The position numbers were made by a program, and so were the translations under genes. From contig JAHJDO010000101.1 of assembly GCA_018812485.1 (NCBI GenBank), forward strand, positions 1 to 61,796: a stretch of 61,796 nucleotides of DNA. Reading direction: 5' to 3'. Positions 17,383 to 25,710 of the stretch are shown piece after piece. Positions within the stretch are counted from its first letter, which is position 1. Each line of letters starts with the position of its first letter. The notes under the pieces were generated by a model that searched no databases, had not been told where the DNA came from, and worked only from the letters and a program-made list of their open reading frames with translations. The DNA comes from a bacterium (GTDB taxonomy: Bacteria; JAHJDO01).

Positions 17383-18075
17383 ATGAAAACAAAAGTTTAT
17401 GAATGTCCTTATATCAGCGAGAAAATGAAGATTGATGGTATTCTTAATGAGAAAGCGTGGCAAAAAGCTAAAATACTGGATTTCTACATACCTGTCACAC
17501 ATAAAAAACCAATAAGTAAAACAGAGGCTAGACTGCTATGGGACGATAAGTATTTGTATGTAGGATTTAAAGCCTATGACAAGGATATATGGGGATACTT
17601 TAAGGATAGAGATGACCCAACATGCAGAGAGGATGTCTTAGAGATTTTCTTTAAGACAGATACCAGGAGAGCCCCATATCAGAGCAGGGAGCCATACTAT
17701 AATTTTGAAATTAATGCATTAGGTACTGTTTATGATGCGTTCAACATAAAAAGAAATGCTGGGGGAGGAGATCATCACAGATGGAGCAAGTGGAACTGTG
17801 AAGGACTAAAAGTTGGAATAAAAATCAAAGGAACTTTAAATAACTGCGAAGATATAGACGAATACTGGCAGATGGAAGCAGCAATTCCTTTTGCAAGTTT
17901 ACCAACTTTAAAAGGGAAATCTCCAAAAAATAAAGACAAATGGTTGTTCCATCTAGCCCGCTACGACTATTCTGTATATCTTCCCAAAGGAGTAGAGCTG
18001 AGTTCGTGCTCTAAATTATCAGAGGTTAATTTTCATAAATACGAAGACTGGATGAACTTGAAATTCGTAAGATAA
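17383..18075 (+). CDS. CBM9-like carbohydrate-binding/DOMON-type protein
   Basis: Protein of 230 aa made almost entirely of one family 9 carbohydrate-binding-like beta-sandwich: IDGILNEKAWQKAK at the start, ARLLWDDKYLYVGFKAYD, EDVLEIFF, YYNFEINALGTVYDA, and a closing WQMEAAIPFASL. No signal peptide or catalytic domain is seen. Family members of this stand-alone type occur near glycoside hydrolases and sulfatases in PVC and related bacteria. Role: binds a sugar or aromatic ligand, otherwise unknown. Last gene of the plus-strand cluster. It is convergent with the decayed isomerase fragment. Confidence 0.8.
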   Translation: MKTKVYECPYISEKMKIDGILNEKAWQKAKILDFYIPVTHKKPISKTEARLLWDDKYLYVGFKAYDKDIWGYFKDRDDPTCREDVLEIFFKTDTRRAPYQSREPYYNFEINALGTVYDAFNIKRNAGGGDHHRWSKWNCEGLKVGIKIKGTLNNCEDIDEYWQMEAAIPFASLPTLKGKSPKNKDKWLFHLARYDYSVYLPKGVELSSCSKLSEVNFHKYEDWMNLKFVR

Positions 18076-18129
18076 TAAAAATAAGGACAAAATAGCATCC
18101 GCACTCTCCCCTAAGAATCTCTTTTCTTT

Positions 18130-18280
18130 TGTTTTTTGAGGGGTTCCCTCTTACTTCATACATAAAGGTGCCCGGATGTTTGTTTTCTTTTAATTCTTTC
18201 ATAAACCTTACCCAGTCAATCTCCCCTTCAAATGGAATGATATGATCAACTGCACCACTCTTCTTCAAAATACTTAACAT
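18130..18280 (-). pseudogene. Decayed C-terminal fragment of a sugar phosphate isomerase/epimerase (xylose isomerase-like TIM barrel)
   Basis: Immediately after the stop of the GH36 gene the minus strand reads MLSILKKSGAVDHIIPFEGE followed by IDWVRFMKELKENKH and a Tyr-Glu-containing strand. This matches the last 40-50 residues of AP endonuclease 2/xylose isomerase-like proteins (usual form HIPGEGEIDWKEVL...YDG...LE). The first two thirds of the barrel are missing, and the reading frame runs on into unrelated sequence. It is a remnant of a gene once downstream of the glycosidase. A second fragment of the same family (N-terminal) is at 58694-58933. Confidence 0.65.
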
Positions 18281-18284
18281 TTTG

Positions 18285-20258
18285 TTATTTATTAACCCTG
18301 AAAACCATGCAATCCCTCGGGCCAAGTTCAACAGAATCTAAAGGCAGGATTTTTCTTTTCCATATCTCATATGTTTTTTTTGCATTAATACCTTCTCCCT
18401 TTAGAAATCCGGCTGTATTTATTATCGCTTTCCTGTCACTCCAGTTAAATACACCGATGAGAGAGGTGTTTCTATCCTTCGAGAGCCAGATTCTGGGGAT
18501 TCCAAACGAAAGCAAATCAAGAGGATGCCCTGCTACTCCGCTGGCATTCTCAAGAACTGTCTTTATCATCTCCAGTCCTTTTTTATTTAACATACTGAGT
18601 CTGTCTGAAAGCACGATGGAACCGCCTGAGACCAGTGTTAAGGATGCCCATACTCTCACTTCATGCTCTGTCCGGATAACCTCCCCTGTTCTTACAGAAA
18701 AAGGTTTATATGGCTTTTCAGGAATAAAAAGACTTAAGTCCTTATATGCGTTTATCTTTTTTTCTTTTGAAGTCTGTTTGTTTCTCACTATCAGGAAGTC
18801 ATAATCATTTTCCCATGTTCTGCCATTAAATATGCTCTTTACTGCAATATCCCGGGCAACAACAAGTATATTGGACCAATAAGAGCTTATGTCTATAGAA
18901 ACTCTGCAAGAGTCGTAAATTCCTGCACCTATTTCAGGAACAAACCCACCGCATCCAACGAGTATTGAATCTTCTCCAATCGCCCGCCTTATTGTTGATA
19001 TCCCTCCTTTGAGAGCTTCTATCGGTGTTACGTCCGGGTTGTGAAATCGTCCTTCTTTGCCTGCTTTAATTACATTGGAAAGAAAATCTATTTTAAAATA
19101 TCTGTATCCATCATTCCTTAGTTTTGAAAACGTCTCATGAAGAAATTTGAGTGTTCCTGGATGTGTCGGATCAAGATATGGAAGTTTAGTCTGACCTGCA
19201 CCAACTAATAAGCGTTTTTCCTTATCTTTACTTTTTATCTCAAACTCAGGATGACTTGCCTCAAGAACTCCTCTTTTATCCATCATAAACGGTCCGACCC
19301 ATATTCCGGGAATAAAGCCGGCTTTCTTGATCTTATCCGCCAGTATTTTCATGCCTCCGGGGAATTTATAATTCGGTTCCCACTCGCCATAACGGTGAGA
19401 CCATCCATCATCAATAATTATATATTTCACACACTTCTTTAACCACGACGTTCTTTTTATAAAATCCATATTTTCTATAATATCGTCTGCAGTAACCTGC
19501 CATAGATAGTAATCCCATGAATTCCAGCCCGCATTCCTTGCAAGATTTGGAGCAGGTCTTGGCCTGCCGAATAAAGAAGCAAACTTTAAAAGGGATTTTC
19601 TGATATCCTTGCCTCCTGAAACAATTAACCTGCCAATTCTGACCTTTATTTTCGGCTTAATGGATATTTTGACTTCTGAAATACCTTCAAACCTATTTCC
19701 TGTCTTTACAAAGCAGTTATTAAAAACACGGCCTTTATCAGGTATCATCCCGAAAAACATACCCTGCTGTAAAGCGGGATCGTAAATACATGTAAAAAGC
19801 CGGGACGTACTGCCGGCAACATCCGAGACCAGGGAGGGGGTCTTGAGAAAAGGTCTGTTCCCGATGCTTAATATCTCTTCAAAATTACCTGCTCTGGCAC
19901 AATCATTGTAAATTAACATTCTCAGGCTGTCCCTCTTTTGCCCTTTCCCGGATATCTTTGCAGGAGATAATGCTGTATTTATACTTAAAAACTTTACCTG
20001 CTCTATCCATACGGGAGATTTGCTCTTGTTTGTTATATCAATAGTCATTGAAGAAAAACAACCTTTATAAGAAGAAAAATTTAATTCTATATCAATATTC
20101 TTAAAACTGGCTTTTCCTGCATTTTTATTAACCGCAAAGGTTGGTCTGATTTCCCTGTTTTCCAGAACAACTGACGGCATAGCCGAACGAAAATACCAGC
20201 TGCCCTCACAAAATTCCCAGGATTTTGATTTCATTCTGATTTCTGAGCTGGATTTCAT
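18285..20258 (-). CDS. GH36-type (alpha-galactosidase-like) glycoside hydrolase
   Basis: Cytoplasmic clan GH-D glycosidase, 657 aa. The N-terminal beta-sandwich (about 1-235) leads to a TIM barrel beginning NAGWNSWDYY (242-251). YIIIDDGW (279-286), YFKIDFLSN with Asp391 as nucleophile, and CRVSIDISSYW with Asp456 as acid/base match GH36/GH27 catalysis. No signal peptide. AGGAGG lies 6 bases before the ATG. Substrate is probably an alpha-galactoside or another alpha-linked sugar. GH36 also includes alpha-N-acetylgalactosaminidases and raffinose synthase-like proteins, so specificity is open. Divergent from the amidohydrolase gene, with 165 bases between. Confidence 0.85.
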   Translation of the reverse strand: MKSSSEIRMKSKSWEFCEGSWYFRSAMPSVVLENREIRPTFAVNKNAGKASFKNIDIELNFSSYKGCFSSMTIDITNKSKSPVWIEQVKFLSINTALSPAKISGKGQKRDSLRMLIYNDCARAGNFEEILSIGNRPFLKTPSLVSDVAGSTSRLFTCIYDPALQQGMFFGMIPDKGRVFNNCFVKTGNRFEGISEVKISIKPKIKVRIGRLIVSGGKDIRKSLLKFASLFGRPRPAPNLARNAGWNSWDYYLWQVTADDIIENMDFIKRTSWLKKCVKYIIIDDGWSHRYGEWEPNYKFPGGMKILADKIKKAGFIPGIWVGPFMMDKRGVLEASHPEFEIKSKDKEKRLLVGAGQTKLPYLDPTHPGTLKFLHETFSKLRNDGYRYFKIDFLSNVIKAGKEGRFHNPDVTPIEALKGGISTIRRAIGEDSILVGCGGFVPEIGAGIYDSCRVSIDISSYWSNILVVARDIAVKSIFNGRTWENDYDFLIVRNKQTSKEKKINAYKDLSLFIPEKPYKPFSVRTGEVIRTEHEVRVWASLTLVSGGSIVLSDRLSMLNKKGLEMIKTVLENASGVAGHPLDLLSFGIPRIWLSKDRNTSLIGVFNWSDRKAIINTAGFLKGEGINAKKTYEIWKRKILPLDSVELGPRDCMVFRVNK

Positions 20259-20423
20259 AAAATACCTCCTATTAGGTTGAATTGTTATTTACTATGATAA
20301 TACTCTGAAATCAAATTGATTTAAATATTAAGATTGTGATATGCCGTAGTATTTTTGTGATATAAAATTAGAACTTTGTGTTGAAATCAGGTATAATGCA
20401 GAAAATAGAGGGTATGATTCTAT
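20259..20423. promoter_or_regulatory. Divergent promoter region between GH36 and amidohydrolase genes
   Basis: 165 AT-rich bases separate the two divergent starts. On the plus strand TATAAT at 20392-20397 lies 26 bases before the amidohydrolase ATG and is a good -10, with no clear -35. On the minus strand TTGATT followed by 17 bases and TAAATA is a weaker candidate for the glycosidase. No clear operator palindrome was found. Confidence 0.45.
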
Positions 20424-21992
20424 ATGGAAACCTTAAACTTTTTTGATTCCAACGGAATTTTGGGACAGCCTGTATTTTCAAGTTCTACAGGCAAGTTTGA
20501 ATCTTATCTCAGTGTTGAAAGGCTAATAAAAGAAATGGATCATTTTGAAATTGATTGTGCCCTTGTATCTCACTGGGATGCAGTCAAGGATCATCCATCT
20601 AGCGGCAATGCAAAATTGATAGAAGAGATTAAAGGGCATAATAGATTGTTTCCATGCTGGTTTGTTATCCCTCATCACACAGGAGAAATGCCTGAACCGA
20701 AAAAACTAATTAAAGAAATGATCTCCAAAAATGTTAGAGCAGTGAGATTATTCCCTATATTTCATAATTTCAGTATGGAAGAATGGTCAATAGGTCCTCT
20801 TTTGAAAGAACTGGAAAAGAACAATATCCTCGCTGTTGTCCACTGCCCTGCCAATAGGTTGTATGCCATCTGTAAAAAGTATAAAAAGCTTAATATTGTA
20901 GGATTAGCTCCATTAAGAGAACTTTATCCTCTTCTTGAAAAATTTGATAATTTATACGCTTCTCTGGAATACTATCCTGATAACAATCTGGTAGAGGACA
21001 TATGCAGGCGTTTTGGCGCGCATAGACTTGTATTTGGAACAAGGCAGAAGGATCCGTACAATACATACATTAATACTTCAGCTAATTGGGTATCTGGGCC
21101 AACAAAGACTATGATAGATTATGCTGATATCGGTGATAAAGAAAAACAAATGATAGCAAGTGGTAATTTAAAGAAACTATTAGGAATATCTTCCTGCCCA
21201 TCTATTAAGCATAAATTGCCTCCGGAACTTCTATCCCCTGTTATTGATTCTCATTTTCATCTGGGTAGTATTGCATGGAAATACAAACCGGCAACAGATA
21301 TATCATCGGTAATCAAAACTATAGACATTACGGGAATTAATAAACTATGTGTAAGTTCACTAAAAGCTGTCTTTGGTGGAAATCACTATGAAGGGAATAA
21401 TTATATCGGGTCTATATGTAAAAAATACCCTGAGAGATTTATTGGGTTTGCCGTAATTAACCCTAATTTCAATGATACCGAGGATGAAATCAAGAGATGC
21501 ATTGAGGTATTAGGGCTCAAAGGGATAAAAATTCATCCGCGACTTCACGCTTGCAAACTCACAGATGAGAAATTCAAGCCTGTCTGGGAAGCTTCTGAAA
21601 AATATAGTATTCCTATACTTGCGCACACTGGAGAAGGACAATTCGGAAGCAGTCCAGAAGCATTTGAGCACATATCCCAAAAGTATCCCAAGGGAATATT
21701 TTTACTCGGTCATTCTGGAGATAATCTGGAGGGGCTGAATATTTGTATCGAAATTGCCAAAAAAAGGGATAATGTCTATCTTGGGACATCTGATATTGTG
21801 TTTGCATATAACGGAATATTAGAATATACAGTTAAACAAATTGGCTCAGATAAAATCTTGTTTGAATCCGATGCCTGCTATATGGATTCCAGGTATTCAC
21901 TGGGTATTATTCTTTATGCACGTATAACTGATAAAGATAAAGCCAGGATACTTGGTCTTAATATGGCAAGGATATTAAAATTAAAACATTAA
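20424..21992 (+). CDS. Tandem amidohydrolase-2 family protein with one degenerate domain
   Basis: 522-aa protein with two metal-dependent hydrolase (amidohydrolase 2, TIM-barrel) domains. The C-terminal domain (about 272-522) is complete: DSHFHLG with His277 and His279, IKIHPR, ILAHTGEG, LLGHSGDN and the final Asp in FESDACYMDS. The N-terminal domain (1-265) has the same fold order but reads DSNGILG where His-X-His should be and GTRQKD where the metal Asp should be, so it is probably inactive. Family reactions include decarboxylation and hydrolysis of lactones or amides. The SDR gene follows after 12 bases and may share the pathway. Confidence 0.8.
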   Translation: METLNFFDSNGILGQPVFSSSTGKFESYLSVERLIKEMDHFEIDCALVSHWDAVKDHPSSGNAKLIEEIKGHNRLFPCWFVIPHHTGEMPEPKKLIKEMISKNVRAVRLFPIFHNFSMEEWSIGPLLKELEKNNILAVVHCPANRLYAICKKYKKLNIVGLAPLRELYPLLEKFDNLYASLEYYPDNNLVEDICRRFGAHRLVFGTRQKDPYNTYINTSANWVSGPTKTMIDYADIGDKEKQMIASGNLKKLLGISSCPSIKHKLPPELLSPVIDSHFHLGSIAWKYKPATDISSVIKTIDITGINKLCVSSLKAVFGGNHYEGNNYIGSICKKYPERFIGFAVINPNFNDTEDEIKRCIEVLGLKGIKIHPRLHACKLTDEKFKPVWEASEKYSIPILAHTGEGQFGSSPEAFEHISQKYPKGIFLLGHSGDNLEGLNICIEIAKKRDNVYLGTSDIVFAYNGILEYTVKQIGSDKILFESDACYMDSRYSLGIILYARITDKDKARILGLNMARILKLKH

Positions 21993-22004
21993 AGGGAGCA
22001 AGGC

Positions 22005-22769
22005 ATGCGATTAAAAGATAAAGTGGCTGTTATCACTGGAGCTGGTGCTGGAATGGGAAGAGCTGTAGCTCTCCGCTTTAGTAAAGAGGGAGCAAAAGTT
22101 GTTGTGGTTGATATCAATGAGAAAAAGGGGAAAGACACAGTAGCCTCTATTACAAAAGCTGGGAAGGATGCGATTTTTATCAAAGCTGATGTTTCCAAAA
22201 CAAAAGAAGTAAAAAATATGTTCAAGGTAACTATTGAAAAATATGGAGCCTTGCACATTCTCTATAACAATGCTGGAATCTTCCTCAGGGGAATTGATAA
22301 CTGTGTAACCGAGGTTTCAGAAGAAACATGGGATAGATTTATGGATGTTAACTTGAAAAGCGTATTTCTTTGTTGCAAGTATGGCATTCCAAAAATAATA
22401 GAAAGCGGAGGGGGTTCTGTAATTAATGTTTCTTCAAGCGCTGGTATAATTGCATCGAAAAACGTTGACAGTTATACTGCGACTAAGGGAGCAATTATCT
22501 CTTTAACACGGTCTATGGCAGTCGAATACGCTCCGCAGAAAGTTCACATAAATTGCATTATCCCGTGTGGGATTGATACTCCAATGCTCAATGAAAGCAG
22601 AAAAAAACCAGACTGGGATGAAAAAAAACACTTATCTAAAATTCCAGCAAGAAGATTCGGAAAACCAGAAGAGGTTGCTAATATGGCTTTATTCCTGGCA
22701 TCAGACGAAGCATCCTATGTTGTAGGAGCCGTTTTCGTAATTGATGGCGGAATAACATCTTCCCTTTGA
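22005..22769 (+). CDS. Short-chain dehydrogenase/reductase (SDR, classical)
   Basis: Classical SDR of 254 aa. TGAGAGMGRA is the NAD(P)-binding glycine motif, NNAG follows near residue 90, the catalytic Ser is in NVSSSAG, and Tyr/Lys are in SYTATKGA. The C-terminal FVIDGGITSS is standard. The acidic residue in VVVVDINEKK suggests NAD(H) preference. It probably oxidises a sugar or hydroxy acid together with the amidohydrolase upstream. The substrate cannot be told from sequence. Confidence 0.9.
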   Translation: MRLKDKVAVITGAGAGMGRAVALRFSKEGAKVVVVDINEKKGKDTVASITKAGKDAIFIKADVSKTKEVKNMFKVTIEKYGALHILYNNAGIFLRGIDNCVTEVSEETWDRFMDVNLKSVFLCCKYGIPKIIESGGGSVINVSSSAGIIASKNVDSYTATKGAIISLTRSMAVEYAPQKVHINCIIPCGIDTPMLNESRKKPDWDEKKHLSKIPARRFGKPEEVANMALFLASDEASYVVGAVFVIDGGITSSL

Positions 22770-22783
22770 GCTATATTATAGGA

Positions 22784-23182
22784 TCACGCCTCAGAATATT
22801 TATTTACAGTGTCTACAACATAATTGTGAATTTTTAGGCTGTCTTTATAAAAAATACTTACAAACTCTAAGCCACATATGCCCTTTTCTGTGTTCTTCCA
22901 CACCACTTTACCTATTGCATTGATAGTATCTCCTGGATGAATTGAAATTTTCAATCTTAGTTCTGTCCCTTCCGTTACAACCGAAACTAACAATCTTTTT
23001 AAGTTTATTTCCTCCAGACAGATACCTTTTTCGCTGATATCTTTCGTACTCCCCTTATATTTTAATTTTGGAGACGACAATAGATCATATTTGACTGGCA
23101 GAGAATCATCAAGCTCAACGATTTCATACTCTACTTTAAACTCTTCCTCTATTCTAGTGTATTTTCTTCTTTCCTGTCTCAT
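22784..23182 (-). CDS. PilZ-domain protein
   Basis: Stand-alone PilZ domain of 132 aa. RRKYTR at the N-terminus is the RxxxR half and DISEKGICLE the (D/N)xSxxG half of the cyclic-di-GMP site, followed by beta-barrel strands ending GLEFVSI. It ends the minus-strand glycosyltransferase operon, 23 bases after a zinc-ribbon gene. It likely senses cyclic di-GMP and could tie surface glycan production to it. Direct partner unknown. Confidence 0.85.
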   Translation of the reverse strand: MRQERRKYTRIEEEFKVEYEIVELDDSLPVKYDLLSSPKLKYKGSTKDISEKGICLEEINLKRLLVSVVTEGTELRLKISIHPGDTINAIGKVVWKNTEKGICGLEFVSIFYKDSLKIHNYVVDTVNKYSEA

Positions 23183-23205
23183 GTCTCTTCCCAGAAAATA
23201 TTTTT

Positions 23206-23385
23206 TTACTTCCCTTTTGGCACGTAATCCACTGCTTCATCAATCATCATAACAGGGATATCTTCTTTTATTAGATAGTATTTTTTGCAAGCATCGCATA
23301 CAAGCTTATACTCGCCTTCAAGTCTTATATCCCCTTTGCATTTTGGACATGCTAGGATATCCAGAAGTTCCTTGTCTATAGCCAT
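23206..23385 (-). CDS. UPF0434/Trm112-like small zinc-ribbon protein
   Basis: A 59-aa reading frame that begins MAIDKELLDILACPKCKG, continues with a second CDAC pair after KLVC, and ends in a IPVMMIDEAVD-type tail. This is the Trm112/YcaR family: two CxxC-like zinc pairs and the IPVMLIDEA signature. The start is supported by AAGGAG 7-8 bases upstream. Such proteins activate methyltransferases in eukaryotes and archaea. Bacterial YcaR is often next to lipid A/LPS genes (lpxK, kdsB), which fits its place 22 bases after a glycosyltransferase gene. Confidence 0.85.
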   Translation of the reverse strand: MAIDKELLDILACPKCKGDIRLEGEYKLVCDACKKYYLIKEDIPVMMIDEAVDYVPKGK

Positions 23386-23407
23386 AGTATTTTTCTCCTT
23401 TTATCTG

Positions 23408-24505
23408 TTAAATAAATTCTCTTTTATAAACATCCAGTGTTTTCCTGGCAGTATCTTGCCAGTTGAATTTCTCTATTTGCTTTATACCCATCTTTATCAT
23501 ATCCTCTCTCAATTTGCTATCAGAAATAACTTTTTCTATTGCTTCAGCCAGAGAATCTGCATTCTTAGGCTCTACCGTTATGCCTGCATTACCAACAACT
23601 TCAGGCATTGAAGATACATTGGATGTTACAACGGGCACTCTGCTTGCCATCGCTTCTACAAGCGGCAAGCCAAATCCTTCATAAAGGGAAGGGAAAACAA
23701 ATATATCACATATCTGGTAAAGAAGAGGTAATTCCTTAAAATTTATATTCTGGAGGAAAACTATGTCTTTATCCACATTAAACTGTTCTGCATAAATCTT
23801 CAGTTCTCCAATCCTCTCCTTTTTCCCTCCAACCAAAAGAAGCCTTTGCTCTATACCTTTTTTTCTGAGCTTTGAATATGCTTCAATAAGTGTCTCAATA
23901 TTTTTATGTTTCTTCATATTGCTTACATTAAGTATGTATTTTTCGTGCAGGTTTAGTTTGCGTCTCAGCTTTTCACGTTCTTCTTGAGAAGCGGGTTTTT
24001 TGAATATTTCAGAGACACCGTTATAGATTACAACAACCTTATCTTTTTTCACACCTAAATAATTTACTATATCAATTTTTGTGTTTTCAGATACAGCTAT
24101 TATCTTTTTTGCTCTTATAGCCATCAGATTAAACAATGACCTAGCATAGAAATATGCAGCCCTGGATTCGAGGAACTGAGGGAAAATAAGATGTATTAGA
24201 TCATGAACGGTAACTATCATTTCTCCCTCATATATAACAGGGATATTGTAATGCGGACAATGTAGAAATTCTACATTCCAGAGTTTTAAAGGCTCAATAA
24301 CTTGCTCAATTACGCCATAGATTGGCGAATGAAACTCCTTTATGAAAACATTAGGCTTTTGAGCATATTTAGAAAGAGCTTCCTTTTTGCCTAACAAAAT
24401 ATAGGCGTTGGACTTATCAATATCAAAGATATTTGTAAGCAGATTTTTTGTATAAGTACCAATACCTGAGTGTAAAATCATTCTGGCATCTATTGCAATA
24501 CGCAA
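23408..24505 (-). CDS. Glycosyltransferase, GT4 family
   Basis: GT-B fold glycosyltransferase of 365 aa with the group 1 C-terminal domain: YILNVSNMKKHKNIETLIEA, the DIFVFPSLYEGFGLPLVEAM signature containing the E-x7-E nucleotide-sugar motif, and PVVTSNVSSMPEVVGNAG. N-terminal domain carries GIGTYTKNL. No membrane segment. Likely adds a mannose- or glucose-type sugar to a surface glycan from a nucleotide sugar. Its start lies 2 bases past the stop of the upstream GT4 gene. Confidence 0.9.
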   Translation of the reverse strand: MRIAIDARMILHSGIGTYTKNLLTNIFDIDKSNAYILLGKKEALSKYAQKPNVFIKEFHSPIYGVIEQVIEPLKLWNVEFLHCPHYNIPVIYEGEMIVTVHDLIHLIFPQFLESRAAYFYARSLFNLMAIRAKKIIAVSENTKIDIVNYLGVKKDKVVVIYNGVSEIFKKPASQEEREKLRRKLNLHEKYILNVSNMKKHKNIETLIEAYSKLRKKGIEQRLLLVGGKKERIGELKIYAEQFNVDKDIVFLQNINFKELPLLYQICDIFVFPSLYEGFGLPLVEAMASRVPVVTSNVSSMPEVVGNAGITVEPKNADSLAEAIEKVISDSKLREDMIKMGIKQIEKFNWQDTARKTLDVYKREFI

Positions 24506-24507
24506 GA

Positions 24508-25710
24508 CTAATCCTTTCTTAGAGTATCTTTTATTATTTTATCCAGATTGTCAACATGGAGCTTCCATGTGTAATTATTCTCTACAAATTCTCTTGCCCT
24601 CTTTCCCATGCTGGAAGCGTTAAGAGGATTCTTAGCAAGATTAATGATTGCCTCTGCTATTTTAGAGGGGTCTTCAGCAGGTGTTATAAAGCCTGTTTCT
24701 CCATTGATAACAATCTTAGGAAGCGGGTCATAAGAAACAGTAATAGCAGGAAGTCCTGATGCCATGTATTCAAATATCTTAAGAGGAGACCAGAAGAACC
24801 CAAAATCCTTTAATGGCTTATAATATGCTGCATTGTAAGGCGCAATGCCCGCATCGGATACTGCCATAAAGTATGGCATCATTTCATATCTCTGGGTGCC
24901 GGCAAAAACCACATACTGGCTCAAATGCATATCTCTGATTTTAGCTTTTACTTCATCCAGACACTCTCCGCCTCCAACAAAGAGAAACAGCACATTCTTA
25001 GCTTTTCTGACCACAGCTTTAACAAGTTCTGGAAGGTCAAGTGCACCATGCCACTTTCTGAATGTGCCTGCAAACACTACTGTAAACTTGTTTTCCAGAT
25101 TGTACCTCCTTCTGATTTTATTTGCTTTGTCTGTGTTTCGCAGTTCAGGTGCAAACATGTCTGTGTTTGCCGCCCATCTAACCTGCTCTGTTTTTAGGCG
25201 GGCATGCTCAGGGACAACTGTAAGTGAAGTAGCTATAACCTTTTTTGCCTGTCTGAATTGAATATCTCTCCAGGTTCTAAGAATATTAATAGTTGTTTTA
25301 CATGTAATGTTATATCTCCATATAAGCTCTTCGGTATGAGGACTATTTACCTCAAGTATAAGCGGGATTTTCTTAAGCTTTGAATATATAGTTCCTGCTC
25401 CGCCAAAGGTAACATATCTTTCAATGACTATATCAAAATTTCTCATCAGTAGTTTCGGAAGCAGTTTAAGTCCTGTAATAGATAGAATCTTATTTAAATA
25501 TTGCATGTTAGTGCGAAGGAGTTTCACTCCTTTTAAGTATTCAGAATGCGCTGATGTTCCTTGCCTTTGTGAGATTAAAGTTACTTCATATCCAAGTCTG
25601 GATAGATTTGAGGCAACCTCCCAAACATGCACTGATCCGCCGTTATTCCCAGGCACAGTTTCTCCTGTTATGTATAAAACCTTAGGGTTTTTAACCCTCT
25701 TAATGCTCAT
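24508..25710 (-). CDS. Glycosyltransferase, GT4 family
   Basis: Second GT4 enzyme of the operon, 400 aa. N-terminal domain starts VLYITGETVPGNNGGSVHVW, and the C-terminal domain has FTVVFAGTFRKWHGALDLPE, SDAGIAPYNAAYYKPLKDFG and KIFEYMASGLPAITVSYDP. Its first codons overlap the end of radC (25707-25710, ATGA type), so the two are probably co-translated. Glycan product unknown. Confidence 0.9.
   Translation of the reverse strand: MSIKRVKNPKVLYITGETVPGNNGGSVHVWEVASNLSRLGYEVTLISQRQGTSAHSEYLKGVKLLRTNMQYLNKILSITGLKLLPKLLMRNFDIVIERYVTFGGAGTIYSKLKKIPLILEVNSPHTEELIWRYNITCKTTINILRTWRDIQFRQAKKVIATSLTVVPEHARLKTEQVRWAANTDMFAPELRNTDKANKIRRRYNLENKFTVVFAGTFRKWHGALDLPELVKAVVRKAKNVLFLFVGGGECLDEVKAKIRDMHLSQYVVFAGTQRYEMMPYFMAVSDAGIAPYNAAYYKPLKDFGFFWSPLKIFEYMASGLPAITVSYDPLPKIVINGETGFITPAEDPSKIAEAIINLAKNPLNASSMGKRAREFVENNYTWKLHVDNLDKIIKDTLRKD

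Noticed and set aside
22784-23182. PilZ protein as the missing regulatory domain of the processive GT2 at 53452
   Set aside because: It is 30 kb away in another operon on the other strand. No sequence link supports a specific pair.
24845-25261. 138-codon plus-strand open frame opposite the GT4 gene
   Set aside because: Antisense shadow of a clear glycosyltransferase gene with low-complexity, Ser/Thr-rich translation.
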